This document shows, in pieces, positions 56,276-64,000 of a stretch of DNA of 64,000 nt (position 1 is the first letter of the stretch; each line of letters opens with the position of its first letter). Origin of the DNA: Peptostreptococcaceae bacterium VA2 (GTDB lineage Bacteria > Bacillota > Clostridia > Peptostreptococcales > Peptostreptococcaceae). The position numbers and the translations under genes are program-made. The DNA lies in the NCBI GenBank assembly GCA_000686145.1, contig JMMB01000007.1, forward strand, positions 1,054,001 through 1,118,000, read 5' to 3'. A model generated the notes under the pieces. The model was not told the DNA's origin, searched no databases, and saw only the letters and a list, made by a program, of their open reading frames with translations.

Positions 56276-57029
56276 AATAGAATTTTTAGAAATATTAAAA
56301 GACTATCTTAAAAAGAATTTTTCTGAAGATGAAATAAATGATATATTAAGAGACTATGAAGAATACTTTTTAGAAGGTGTCATAGAAGGTAAAAGTGATA
56401 TAGAAATAATAGCTGGATTAGGATCTCCTAAGTCCATAGCAAATGAGCTTATATCAGAAACGAAAAATAACTATTCGAGTGAATCAAGTAAAAGTGATAA
56501 ATTAAAAGACCAGTTTAATGTATTTAAATTAAGAGCAAAAGATAAGTATAATGATTTAAAAGTAGAGATTAGTGAAAAGCTTACTCCAAATATACAAAAT
56601 AACAATCACAATAAAGATAGAAAATGGATACAAGTAATATTGGCTATATTATCTTTAATTTTAATTATACCTGCATTTACAATTATAATGTCATTGATAG
56701 GTATAGGTATAGGGCTAGTAGGTTTATTAGTAATATATTTAGTAACAGCACCATTTATAATTAGTTTTGTAATGGGTATACCTCAAATTGCAATACTTTA
56801 TATGTTTGTATCTATTGCATTTATAGGAGGGCAAATTTTTGCTTGGCAATTGTATATATTCGTAGTGAGATTATGCAAAAAAATAATAAAGCAATATATA
56901 AATTGGTTGAAAACTAGAAACTTATATATAAATGCTAGTAAGAAAAAAGAAAAATATGATAATGAAGAAAAAGAAAAAGTGTTTGAAGAAGATTTAAATG
57001 ATAATGGAGGAGATGAAAAATATGAATAA
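56268..57029 (+). CDS. DUF1700 (HAAS-type) membrane protein
   Basis: A 253-residue protein. The N-terminal helical domain has FLEILKDYLKKNF, IRDYEEYF-like text (ILRDYEEYFLEG) and AGLGSPKSIANELI, the HAAS/DUF1700 signature; the C-terminal half has two to three membrane helices. Start TTG 56268 with GAGGGAGGTAATAAC upstream, overlapping the padR stop by eight bases, shows translational coupling. Such proteins are thought to sense or transmit a signal with PadR and DUF4097 partners; this is inference. Confidence 0.85.
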   Translation: MNKIEFLEILKDYLKKNFSEDEINDILRDYEEYFLEGVIEGKSDIEIIAGLGSPKSIANELISETKNNYSSESSKSDKLKDQFNVFKLRAKDKYNDLKVEISEKLTPNIQNNNHNKDRKWIQVILAILSLILIIPAFTIIMSLIGIGIGLVGLLVIYLVTAPFIISFVMGIPQIAILYMFVSIAFIGGQIFAWQLYIFVVRLCKKIIKQYINWLKTRNLYINASKKKEKYDNEEKEKVFEEDLNDNGGDEKYE

Positions 57030-58050
57030 AAAAATAACTATATTTTCTATTATTTTAGTTATAATAGGAACAATAGGAACTATATGTTCTGGTATAGCAT
57101 CTATTCCATATTTTATAAAGACTTCTTCTGATATAGAAAGAGAGCTAAATAAGGAATATATTATATATAATAAAGAGATAGATATCAATAAATTAAATAT
57201 AAATACAAAAGATACAAATATAGTAATAAGAAAACATAACAAAAATAATGTTATAGTTAGCAAAACAGGAAATAAAGATAATCTTAGATATAATATTGAA
57301 AATAAAGATAATGCATTATCTATATCTGAAAATAAAAGTGAAGATAACTATAAAGATATAAAAAATTCAAATGATTTTGCTAATTATGTGTTTAATGAAT
57401 TTTATTCACAAAATACTAATAACATAGTTATTTATATACCAAATGATGTTGACATAAATACGTATACACAAAATGGAATATTAGATATTCAAGATGATAT
57501 ATTTTTAAATGACGTGACATTTAAAACACTATCTGGAAATATATCATTACCTAAAGAAGTTAAAGATTTAAAAAAATTAGATATAAAGTCTAAAAATTAT
57601 ACGCAGTTATCTATATCAGAATTATTAGGAATAAAAGACATATATATAAGCAGCAATTCTGTTAATATATACTCAGATGATAATGACATATTTATAGATA
57701 ATAAAGAGAATTATATACCTAATAATATAAATATAAATCAAGACTCTAATGATTATGGAAATATTGATATATCTACAGAAATACCAATAGCGAATAATTT
57801 GAATATAAATGCATATAAGTCTAATGTTAGTGTTGATTTACCAATTGATAGATACAAAATAAACTTTAATATAAAATCATTACAAAGAATTGATATAGAT
57901 GATTTAATGCAAGAAAATAAAATAAATGAAAATGATCATTTGAAATATCAAGATATAAAAGAATTAAATGGTAATTTAAATAAACATTTAGATGAATTAA
58001 AAAAAGAATATAAAGTAAACATAAAATCAGAATATGTAAGTATAAAATAA
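57022..58050 (+). CDS. DUF4097-type membrane-anchored beta-helix protein
   Basis: A 342-residue protein with one N-terminal membrane helix (IFSIILVIIGTIGTICSGI) and an extracellular repeat domain of the DUF4097/adhesin-like beta-helix type, seen in regular short strands such as LKKLDIKSKNYTQLSISELL. ATG 57022 has ATGGAGGAGATG upstream and overlaps the DUF1700 stop. It is the last gene of the padR operon. The role is unknown; a cell-envelope sensor is a reasonable guess. Confidence 0.82.
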   Translation: MNKKITIFSIILVIIGTIGTICSGIASIPYFIKTSSDIERELNKEYIIYNKEIDINKLNINTKDTNIVIRKHNKNNVIVSKTGNKDNLRYNIENKDNALSISENKSEDNYKDIKNSNDFANYVFNEFYSQNTNNIVIYIPNDVDINTYTQNGILDIQDDIFLNDVTFKTLSGNISLPKEVKDLKKLDIKSKNYTQLSISELLGIKDIYISSNSVNIYSDDNDIFIDNKENYIPNNININQDSNDYGNIDISTEIPIANNLNINAYKSNVSVDLPIDRYKINFNIKSLQRIDIDDLMQENKINENDHLKYQDIKELNGNLNKHLDELKKEYKVNIKSEYVSIK

Positions 58051-58107
58051 TGAAATAAAATATTATAATTCAAAAATAATGAAAATGTTAAAAAAATAAG
58101 TATACTA

Positions 58108-58116
58108 TGATATAAT
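58108..58116 (+). promoter_or_regulatory. Extended -10 promoter candidate for the lipoprotein gene
   Basis: TGATATAAT 33 bases before the start; no good -35. Confidence 0.5.
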
Positions 58117-58148
58117 ATTAAGAATAAAAATAAAAAAGAGGTATACTT

Positions 58149-58706
58149 ATGAATAAAATAGCAGTAAGTTTACTTTTGATTTCTACTACTTTATTAGTTA
58201 GTGCATGTACAAAAGAAAATTTAAATAGTGATAGTATAATAGATGTAAGTTCATCTAAAACAATAAATAATAACGAATATTATTTAGAAAATGAAGATAC
58301 TACAGCAAAGGACTCTAATGATTCAAAAAAGAATTCAGGCACTATAAAGATACCAATAAATATAATGTCTAAATATTCAAAAGATACAAAGTACTTAGAG
58401 GTTAAAGAAGATAGTTCACTGCAAGAAAAATTAGAAATTATAATTAAAACAATTTCTAGGGAATGTTTCAATGGGCTACCTATAAGTGTAACTATTTATG
58501 GTAAGGATACTGCTAAGATAGAGCTAAAAGAGCCAAAGGACTTGAGTAATAGTAGAGTTTCATGGAAAGCAGATTATTTAAATGAAGTTACAAAAGAGTA
58601 TACAATAAATACTATAATAAAAAATATAATTCAAGAAGATTATAAAGGTGCATGGATAGAAAAAGTACAATTATATTATGAAAACGAAATAATACAATTA
58701 GATTAA
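58149..58706 (+). CDS. GerMN-domain-like lipoprotein
   Basis: A 185-residue exported lipoprotein. The signal ends in the lipobox LVSAC with Cys20 the lipidation site, followed by a polar linker of about 55 residues. The C-terminal 100 residues (LEIIIKTISRECFNGLPISV, then TKEYTINTIIKNI) resemble the GerMN domain of spore germination protein GerM and of other lipoproteins. AAAAAGAGGTATACTT lies before the ATG. The GerMN call is moderate. Confidence 0.72.
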   Translation: MNKIAVSLLLISTTLLVSACTKENLNSDSIIDVSSSKTINNNEYYLENEDTTAKDSNDSKKNSGTIKIPINIMSKYSKDTKYLEVKEDSSLQEKLEIIIKTISRECFNGLPISVTIYGKDTAKIELKEPKDLSNSRVSWKADYLNEVTKEYTINTIIKNIIQEDYKGAWIEKVQLYYENEIIQLD

Positions 58707-58746
58707 AAGCAGTATTAGAAACGAATTTGTTTCTAATACTGCTTTT
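58705..58746. terminator. Two-way terminator after the lipoprotein gene
   Basis: AAAAGCAGTATTAGAAAC pairs with GTTTCTAATACTGCTTTT around GAATTT, then Ts, and overlaps the lipoprotein stop. Confidence 0.88.
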
Positions 58747-58750
58747 TAAC

Positions 58751-59056
58751 TTACATAATATCGTCACCCATATCATTAGGATGGCTAGCTATATAAGTAG
58801 CAATAGATAATACACCTATTCCAGCAAGTAATTTTAATTGTTGCTTAGCAACAAATTTGCAAGTTGGAATTGTTATTTTTCTAATACTTGGGCTGATAAT
58901 ATTTGCAGTAACTAAAGCAGAGCCTACTAATATACCTGTTGCTAAGGTTGGATTATTTTTAGTGAAATTTTTCATATTATTTGATAAATCATCACAATTA
59001 CTACAATTATTAAATAATGTATTTTCATTGTTATTGTTAAACTCATTTGAAATCAT
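58751..59056 (-). CDS. Small protein with two hydrophobic segments, unknown
   Basis: A 101-residue protein. The N-terminus is Asn-rich (EFNNNNENTLFNNCSNCDD), followed by segments LATGILVGSALVTANII and LLAGIGVLSIATYIA. TTGGAGTGATTTT lies before the ATG. Not recognised; the Asn/Cys-rich start and the neighbouring coat-like gene would fit a spore-related protein, which is speculation. Confidence 0.6.
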   Translation of the reverse strand: MISNEFNNNNENTLFNNCSNCDDLSNNMKNFTKNNPTLATGILVGSALVTANIISPSIRKITIPTCKFVAKQQLKLLAGIGVLSIATYIASHPNDMGDDIM

Positions 59057-59196
59057 AAAATCACTCCAATCAATAATAAATTATTAAAATTAAATTTATA
59101 ATTCTTATACATATGATGTGCAAATAACAAAAAAATATAATGGAAATTTATAATAAATAAATTACTTTAAAATACACCAATATTAAAGAATTAGTA

Positions 59197-59222
59197 ACCA
59201 CATTCAAAGACAATCATATAAT
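59197..59222 (+). promoter_or_regulatory. Sigma-K-like promoter candidate
   Basis: AC at 59197, 16 bases, then CATATAAT at 59215, near the sigma-K pattern AC…CATAnnnT. It lies about 70 bases before the Cys-rich gene. Weak evidence by itself. Confidence 0.35.
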
Positions 59223-59287
59223 TATATTAGACAACATAAGTTTTTTCTTATGGGGGTTAATTTACAGCAAAGGGGTTTTGACATATT

Positions 59288-60496
59288 ATGAGAAAGAAAA
59301 AGAAACAAGGGTGTTCAACTGCACCTATATATGAAGATTGCAATATATGTAGTGAACATGTAAGTGTATGTAATCCATGTAAAACAAACAATGCATGTAA
59401 AACAAATAATGCATGTAAAACAAATAACGTATGTAAAACAAACAACTCGTGTAAAAAAATGGTTAATCATTATGTAGAATGTCCTTGTGATGACTACGAA
59501 ATAACTTACGCAGATAAATGTGCTAAGCTAGCTAAACAAGCAGAAGATTTATTTGAAAAAGCTTTAGAGTGTGAATGTAAGGCTATAGAAGCATATGAAC
59601 AAGCCAAGGCGTGCGAAAAATCATCAAAGGTATTATCATCAAAAGCTGAAAATTTAATAAAAAATGCTAGTTGTGATGAGCAAGAATCTAAAGCTGCTGA
59701 TTGTAAAGCTAGAGAACTAATGGAAAAATCTCAAAAACTTTGTGAACAAGCTAAATGTTTGTATAAAGAGGCTGAAAAAGTAGAAAAAGAAGCAGAATGC
59801 AAATGTGAAAAGGCTAAATGTTTATATGAAAAAGCTCAAGAACATAATGATAAGGCAAAAGCTTTATATCATCAAGCATTAAAATGTGATGAAAAAGCAC
59901 TAGAATGTTACAAATCTGTAGGTGAAAAAATAAAAGAATATGAATTGAAATCAAAAAAATGTGAAGATATGATACAAAAATGCAGCAATAAATTAGAACA
60001 GTGTGAAAACAAACCTAAATGTGATGAAATAAAGGAATGTAAAAAAGAGAAAGAAAATTGTGGATGTCATATTCCTAAAAAACAATATTGTAAACCAGAA
60101 TATAAAGTAAATTACTGTAATCCATGCCATGAAATAAAAGAATGTAAAAAAGAGAAAGAAAATTGTGGGTGCCATATTCCTAAGAAAAAAAGTTGTAAAC
60201 CAGAGCTTAAAGCAAATTACTGCAATCCATGTCATGATAAAAAAGAAATAATATATGTAGAAGATGAATATTTAAATATGAATCAATGCCCAACAACATA
60301 TGTGAGTCCTATGTATGATATGGGTAATATGCAATATATGGGTGGTTTTGCAGATCAATATCCATGTTTAGATATGCCATATATGAATTCATATGTAGAT
60401 GAATATCAAGATATGAATGACATGTGGATGAATTATTACATGATGATGCAAAATATGATGCAAAACATGATGATTCAGCCAAGAGATTTTGATTAA
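59288..60496 (+). CDS. Cysteine-rich, coiled-coil protein, likely spore coat or exosporium
   Basis: A 402-residue protein without signal peptide. Parts: Cys-rich start, four hexamers CKTNN(A/V/S) (about 31-54), a helical region of about 75-245 in which Cys, Lys and Ala recur in a heptad-like way (CLYEKAQEHNDKAKAL), two 35-residue Cys repeats of EIKECKKEKENCGCHIPKK type (about 247-316), and a Met/Tyr/Asp-rich tail (MMMQNMMQNMM). The composition recalls self-assembling coat and exosporium proteins such as CdeC/CdeM of Clostridioides, but no direct homology is claimed. The ATG has only a weak site (AAAGGGG, 17 bases upstream). Confidence 0.75.
   Translation: MRKKKKQGCSTAPIYEDCNICSEHVSVCNPCKTNNACKTNNACKTNNVCKTNNSCKKMVNHYVECPCDDYEITYADKCAKLAKQAEDLFEKALECECKAIEAYEQAKACEKSSKVLSSKAENLIKNASCDEQESKAADCKARELMEKSQKLCEQAKCLYKEAEKVEKEAECKCEKAKCLYEKAQEHNDKAKALYHQALKCDEKALECYKSVGEKIKEYELKSKKCEDMIQKCSNKLEQCENKPKCDEIKECKKEKENCGCHIPKKQYCKPEYKVNYCNPCHEIKECKKEKENCGCHIPKKKSCKPELKANYCNPCHDKKEIIYVEDEYLNMNQCPTTYVSPMYDMGNMQYMGGFADQYPCLDMPYMNSYVDEYQDMNDMWMNYYMMMQNMMQNMMIQPRDFD
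59378..59449 (+). repeat. Four 18-bp repeats (CKTNNx)
   Basis: Tandem TGTAAAACAAA-type units at an 18-base period encode Cys-Lys-Thr-Asn-Asn-x inside the coat-like gene. Confidence 0.85.
60026..60235 (+). repeat. Two 105-bp repeats in the Cys-rich gene
   Basis: Units start at 60026 and 60131; each encodes 35 residues with six cysteines ending in YCNPCH. Confidence 0.9.
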
Positions 60497-60498
60497 TA

Positions 60499-60528
60499 AA
60501 AAAAGAATGCTTTTAAGCATTCTTTTTT
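60499..60528. terminator. Two-way terminator after the Cys-rich gene
   Basis: AAAAGAATGCTT with AAGCATTCTTTT and long A and T flanks, between convergent genes. Confidence 0.87.
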
Positions 60529-60545
60529 TATTTTATTTTTGTTGT

Positions 60546-60866
60546 TTATTTTAATAATTCTTTTTCAATTGATTTATACAAATTTTCCATCATAGAATTA
60601 AATTGTTTTGTATGTTTCATATAATTTGAAACTGATGGCAAATTAAAAAAATCGCTATATTCTTTATTTAATTGTATGATTTTTTTAGATGCATCTTCCA
60701 TTCTGTAATTTGAATAAATTGTATTTTTTTTATTAATATACGTATTTAACTGTTTTTTTAAGTTTCTATTTTTTTCTAAATTAACTTTACTTTTGTTCAT
60801 ATCTTTAAATTCATTTGTATTTTTAATAAAATTAGCAAATTCTTGAACTTTATTATTGATATCCAT
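60546..60866 (-). CDS. YlbF/YmcA (DUF964) family protein
   Basis: A 106-residue all-helical protein with the pattern VQEFANFIKNTNEFKDMNKS, then a long helix and a second pair (FNLPSVSNYMKHTKQFNSMM). YlbF and YmcA of Bacillus form a complex with YaaT that directs RNase Y; this paralogue may act with the RNase Y encoded in this window or elsewhere. AAGGGGGATATTGC lies before the ATG. Family call is fair, function inferred. Confidence 0.75.
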   Translation of the reverse strand: MDINNKVQEFANFIKNTNEFKDMNKSKVNLEKNRNLKKQLNTYINKKNTIYSNYRMEDASKKIIQLNKEYSDFFNLPSVSNYMKHTKQFNSMMENLYKSIEKELLK

Positions 60867-61074
60867 GCAATATCCCCCTTATATAAAATCTATATAATAT
60901 ATTCTATATAATGTATTTATAATATATACTAAATATTAAAAGTATGAAGGAAAATATTGAACTTATATAAAAAGCATTTCAAAAAGCATTTCAAAAAGTG
61001 TAGCAAATAGGAGTGATAGTTAATAGTATATAAGGTATGAAGCTTTGACTAATAAGAAATGACATCGTGGAGAG

Positions 61075-61104
61075 GGAGACCTACAATATTATTTAGGTCT
61101 CCTT
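61075..61104. other. Isolated hairpin in the gap 60867-61120
   Basis: GGAGACCTA pairs with TAGGTCTCC around 12 bases. It lies past the end of pdxK on the minus strand without a good U tail in either direction. The rest of the gap is AT-rich with a short direct repeat (AAAAAGCATTTC twice near 60970) and no gene. Confidence 0.45.
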
Positions 61105-61120
61105 ATTTACAATAAAGAGC

Positions 61121-61939
61121 TTAAAGGCAAGTTAAGTCATTTAAAAACATCTCAAACATAACGCCTTCATTTCTATCGGTAACAAACTCAGATGTATAAT
61201 TTATAGCTTTATAAATGAAGTTAGTAGCTTCTTTTACAGAAAAATCTAAATTATAGCCTTTATTTAAAAGACCACAGAGTATAGATGTAAATATGTCTCC
61301 TGTACCACTATAAGAACAGTTATTGTACTTTACAGAATAAGAAGAAAATTTATCTAAATCTCTATCATAACTTAAATTTAAAATGTTTTTATCTTGTATT
61401 ATTCCTGTAATAACCACCTTACTAGGACCAAGTAGAGAAACCTCTCTAGCGATATCCATGAGTTCATCCTCATTAAATTCATTTTCATTGTAATCTCTAT
61501 TAGTTAAAAAACAAGCTTCTGTTAAGTTTGGAGTAGCCAAGTTTGAAAGTTTAACTAATTCTTTTATTTTAAGACACATCTCTTTATCAAAAACGGGATA
61601 AATAGATCCACAATCTCCCATAACAGGGTCTACAACTACGAATGCGTTAGAATTTTTAGAAATAAAATCACAAACTATATTTATTTGATCTTTTGATCCT
61701 AAAAATCCACTATATATACAATCAAAATTTAAACCTAAATTTTTCCAAACATAAGAATAATCATTCATATGATTAGTGAGATCTAAAAATGTGTATTCAG
61801 GATATCCTGTTTGACTTGATAGAATAGCTGTAGGAAAGGGACAACATTGAACCTTTAGCGATGAAAGTATAGGAAGAGCAACAGCCAAAGAACATCTTCC
61901 TACCCCCGACAAATCATTTATTGCTGCAATTTTTTTCAA
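61121..61939 (-). CDS. Pyridoxine/pyridoxamine kinase of the PdxK/PdxY family
   Basis: A 272-residue ribokinase-fold vitamin B6 kinase. The N-terminus KIAAINDLSGVGRCSLAVAL and the anion-hole motif YSGTGDIFTSILCGLL with the catalytic Asp are diagnostic; VVDPVMGDCG is also present. It starts at TTG 61939 with TTGGAGGTGTTTCTAT upstream. It phosphorylates pyridoxal-type vitamers or, less likely, hydroxymethylpyrimidine. Monocistronic. Confidence 0.92.
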   Translation of the reverse strand: MKKIAAINDLSGVGRCSLAVALPILSSLKVQCCPFPTAILSSQTGYPEYTFLDLTNHMNDYSYVWKNLGLNFDCIYSGFLGSKDQINIVCDFISKNSNAFVVVDPVMGDCGSIYPVFDKEMCLKIKELVKLSNLATPNLTEACFLTNRDYNENEFNEDELMDIAREVSLLGPSKVVITGIIQDKNILNLSYDRDLDKFSSYSVKYNNCSYSGTGDIFTSILCGLLNKGYNLDFSVKEATNFIYKAINYTSEFVTDRNEGVMFEMFLNDLTCL

Positions 61940-62164
61940 TATAGAAACACCTCCAATATAATTATATTACTACTAAAAATAGAAAAAAAATAGTTAAAAA
62001 AATAAAAATGACAGTGTATGATTACAATTTATTATTTAAAAAAAATTTAAAATTATTTATTTATTATTTGGATATAATAATATAAAATAATAAACTATTA
62101 TGTTTACATTAAAAGTAGTTGAAATTATATTGACAGTATTTGTCCTTTATAGGGAGGTGTGATT

Positions 62165-63313
62165 TTGAAAGAGTCTAAAATAAAAAATAAGTATATACAA
62201 GGTATAATTATATCATTAGGCTTAACTTTATCGATTGGAATATATACACATATTGAACAAGACAAGGTTCAAACAAAAGAAAGATTAGTACAAGTTAATG
62301 ATATAGATACCCAAGAAGTTAACAATCAGTATAAAATACTTCTTGAAAGTTTATTTGATTATAGAAATAAGGCTTTGCTAGAAAAAAATGAAGGTATACT
62401 TAAACAATTATATGAAACAGATAAAAAATTTGGACTTTGGGCATATGAACATGAAGTTAAAAAAATGAAGTATTTAAAAAATTGGTCAAATAAACAAGGC
62501 GTTAAATTTAATGATATAAAAACTAAAGTAAAAATAAAGAAAATAAAACAAAAAGAAGATGATTTGTACGGAATTATATGTACTGTATCAACTGAGTATA
62601 AATATTCATATGAAAATCAAAAAGATGTTGTTAATATGTTTAGGATAGGAACGTATCATTATTTAAATGTTAAAATTAGAGATAACCAATATATAATAAC
62701 TAAAGAATGGTATACTGACCCATTTGCAGATTCTTTAAATTTAGAAAATATTAAATCTGAAGATATAAGAGATTATATATTAAAGCAAGAACCAGTTAAA
62801 TTAGAATTAACACCAGAACAAAATAAAGCAGTGAACTATGCTCATCAGTACTGTGGAGCAGCGGCTGACGAAGAATATGGATTAAAGTTTAATTCAAATT
62901 ATAAAGATTTTAATCCCGATGGTGGGGATTGTGCTAATTTTGCGTCTCAGATAATGTTTGAGAGTGGAAGGTTTAAAAAAAATGATACATGGAATTATGA
63001 AGGCAATGATAGTACAAAAGCATGGGTAAATGCACAAGCGTTTAAAAATTATATAGTCTATAGTGGCAGAGGAAGTTTAGTAGCAAAAGGCTCATATCAA
63101 GATGTATATAAAGAAGCATATAACTTAAGACCTGGTGATTTTGTAGCTTATGAAAAAGGTGGAAGGATAACTCATGTATCAACAGTTACTGGACTAGATT
63201 CTAAAGGATATCCATTAGTAACGTGCCATAATACTGATAGACTTCTTGTTCCTTGGGATTTGGGATGGAGTGATAAAAAAATACGTTTTCATATAATAAA
63301 GGTACACTATTAA
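62165..63313 (+). CDS. Exported amidase (Amidase_6 / NlpC-like cysteine) protein
   Basis: A 382-residue protein with a signal anchor (about 10-28), a 190-residue region with a helical and beta part, and a C-terminal putative amidase domain from about 225. The active Cys lies in PDGGDCANFASQIMFE, the His in GGRITHVSTVTG, and a further polar residue in VTCHNTD. The domain is typical of clostridial and bacilli proteins acting on wall peptides. TTG 62165 is used, five bases after GGGAGGTG; the GTG at 62159 lies in that site. Confidence 0.87.
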   Translation: MKESKIKNKYIQGIIISLGLTLSIGIYTHIEQDKVQTKERLVQVNDIDTQEVNNQYKILLESLFDYRNKALLEKNEGILKQLYETDKKFGLWAYEHEVKKMKYLKNWSNKQGVKFNDIKTKVKIKKIKQKEDDLYGIICTVSTEYKYSYENQKDVVNMFRIGTYHYLNVKIRDNQYIITKEWYTDPFADSLNLENIKSEDIRDYILKQEPVKLELTPEQNKAVNYAHQYCGAAADEEYGLKFNSNYKDFNPDGGDCANFASQIMFESGRFKKNDTWNYEGNDSTKAWVNAQAFKNYIVYSGRGSLVAKGSYQDVYKEAYNLRPGDFVAYEKGGRITHVSTVTGLDSKGYPLVTCHNTDRLLVPWDLGWSDKKIRFHIIKVHY

Positions 63314-63472
63314 TATAAGCTTTAAACCTTAGAACCATACGATCTAAAAGCCTCATGGTAACGTTCAACATGATGGTAATTATTGACAAATACGGGTATA
63401 TATGATAAAGTGATAGTAGGGCTATCGTGTATTATAGCTAAATAAACTTGTGTTTTTTAGGAGGATTTATCA

Positions 63473-63673
63473 ATGAAAACTGGAGTAGTTAAATGGTTTA
63501 ACAATGAAAAAGGATTTGGATTTATATCTATAGAAGGCGGAGAAGATGTTTTTGTACATTTTTCAGCTATAACTGGTGATGGATACAAGTCTTTAGAAGA
63601 AGGACAAAGCGTTGAATTTGAAGTAGTTGAAGGTGCTAAAGGTCCTCAAGCTGCTAACGTAGTTAGATTATAA
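63473..63673 (+). CDS. Cold-shock protein, CspA family
   Basis: A 66-residue single-stranded nucleic-acid chaperone. [18 protein letters not shown] carries RNP1 (KGFGFI), and DVFVHFSAI is RNP2; both are complete. AGGAGGATTTATCA precedes the ATG. A leader of at least 80 bases with a small hairpin (GATAG with CTATC, 63412-63426) precedes it; a TTGACA at 63383 may be the -35 but no good -10 is seen. Confidence 0.97.
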   Translation: MKTGVVKWFNNEKGFGFISIEGGEDVFVHFSAITGDGYKSLEEGQSVEFEVVEGAKGPQAANVVRL

Positions 63674-63717
63674 TCTAAATTCATATATATTAGCAATTCT
63701 AGTAATATGTGAAATAC

Positions 63718-63741
63718 AGCCGTTTTTAAGCGGCTTTTTTT
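63718..63741 (+). terminator. Terminator of the cold-shock gene
   Basis: AGCCG with CGGCT plus inner pairs, then seven Ts. The 259 bases after it to the window end hold no gene that can be supported. Confidence 0.8.
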
Positions 63742-64000
63742 ATGTGATTATTTAAATAAAAAAGGAGCTTATAAATAAATCACTTAAAACTTACATAGTT
63801 GCTTTATTAAAAATTTATATTTAAATGCAAATTAAATAAGTGAATATAAAGTTTTTTAGAAATAGTTTGAAATAAAAAAATATTATATAAGTTTATATTT
63901 AAATTTAAAATAATAACTAAATATGTTAAAATGAATAATGGATAATAAATTTTGAACACACTGCTTCTATAAAAAGATGAAGTAATGTTTATACAAGTAT

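Noticed and set aside
58857-59087. Plus-strand frame opposite the small two-segment protein
   Set aside because: No ribosome site; the minus-strand frame has a good one and ends at the shared terminator.
60960-60998. Short direct repeat AAAAAGCATTTC as an attachment site
   Set aside because: Only two 12-14 base copies in very AT-rich sequence; expected by chance or slippage.

Overview
This is an AT-rich window with typical low-GC Gram-positive gene organisation: strong AGGAGG-type ribosome binding sites, frequent TTG and GTG starts, and U-tailed hairpin terminators. The family-level content points to Peptostreptococcaceae (Clostridioides, Paraclostridium, Romboutsia and relatives): a PolC polymerase, c-di-GMP-II riboswitches in front of an SPKTG sortase substrate with a class B sortase, a YjiH-type membrane protein and a Cys-rich coat-like protein. 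The species cannot be fixed from the sequence alone. No rRNA, tRNA, CRISPR array or insertion sequence was seen.

Layout. (1) 1-2850: the end of an unrecognised gene, a secreted four-SH3 glucosaminidase and, convergent to it, an HExxH zincin-like protein. (2) 3012-15422: the conserved information-processing cluster polC, rimP, nusA, ylxR (rnpM), ylxQ, infB, rbfA, nrnA, truB, ribF, rpsO. nusA is interrupted by one extra A in an A9 run. (3) 15423-20219: an accessory cassette inserted between rpsO and pnp. It has a consensus promoter, four tandem c-di-GMP-II riboswitches each with its own terminator, a decayed fifth copy, a repeat-rich LPXTG-like (SPKTG) adhesin and a class B sortase. (4) 20468-35976: pnp, ylxY, mlpA, ymxH, aspartokinase, tepA, ftsK/spoIIIE, mnmH, rimO, pgsA, recA, rny, in an order much like the Bacillus subtilis cluster. 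(5) 36009-47544: small hypothetical or decayed genes, a UvrD-like helicase, uppP, an atypical tyrosine recombinase, purB, a MarR regulator, an aminotransferase, a GalT-like protein, exoA and a DEDDh exonuclease. (6) 47743-64000: a long glutamine synthetase, an M23 peptidase, a diacylglycerol glucosyltransferase-like gene, a YjiH-type protein, an M42 peptidase, a PadR/DUF1700/DUF4097 operon with three operator-like palindromes, a GerMN-like lipoprotein, a Cys-rich coat-like protein, a YlbF-family protein, a pyridoxine kinase, a cell-wall amidase and a cold-shock protein.

The most notable system is the riboswitch-adhesin-sortase cassette. Four c-di-GMP-II aptamers at a 119-bp period (the two middle ones identical) must each be bound to stop their own terminator forming, so adhesin and probably sortase expression should need high c-di-GMP and respond steeply. 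The copy number could change by recombination. Other points worth checking are the nusA frameshift, the missing normal start codon of rny, the loss of the first catalytic Arg in the Xer-like protein, the operator array before padR and the symmetric hairpin before rpsO.
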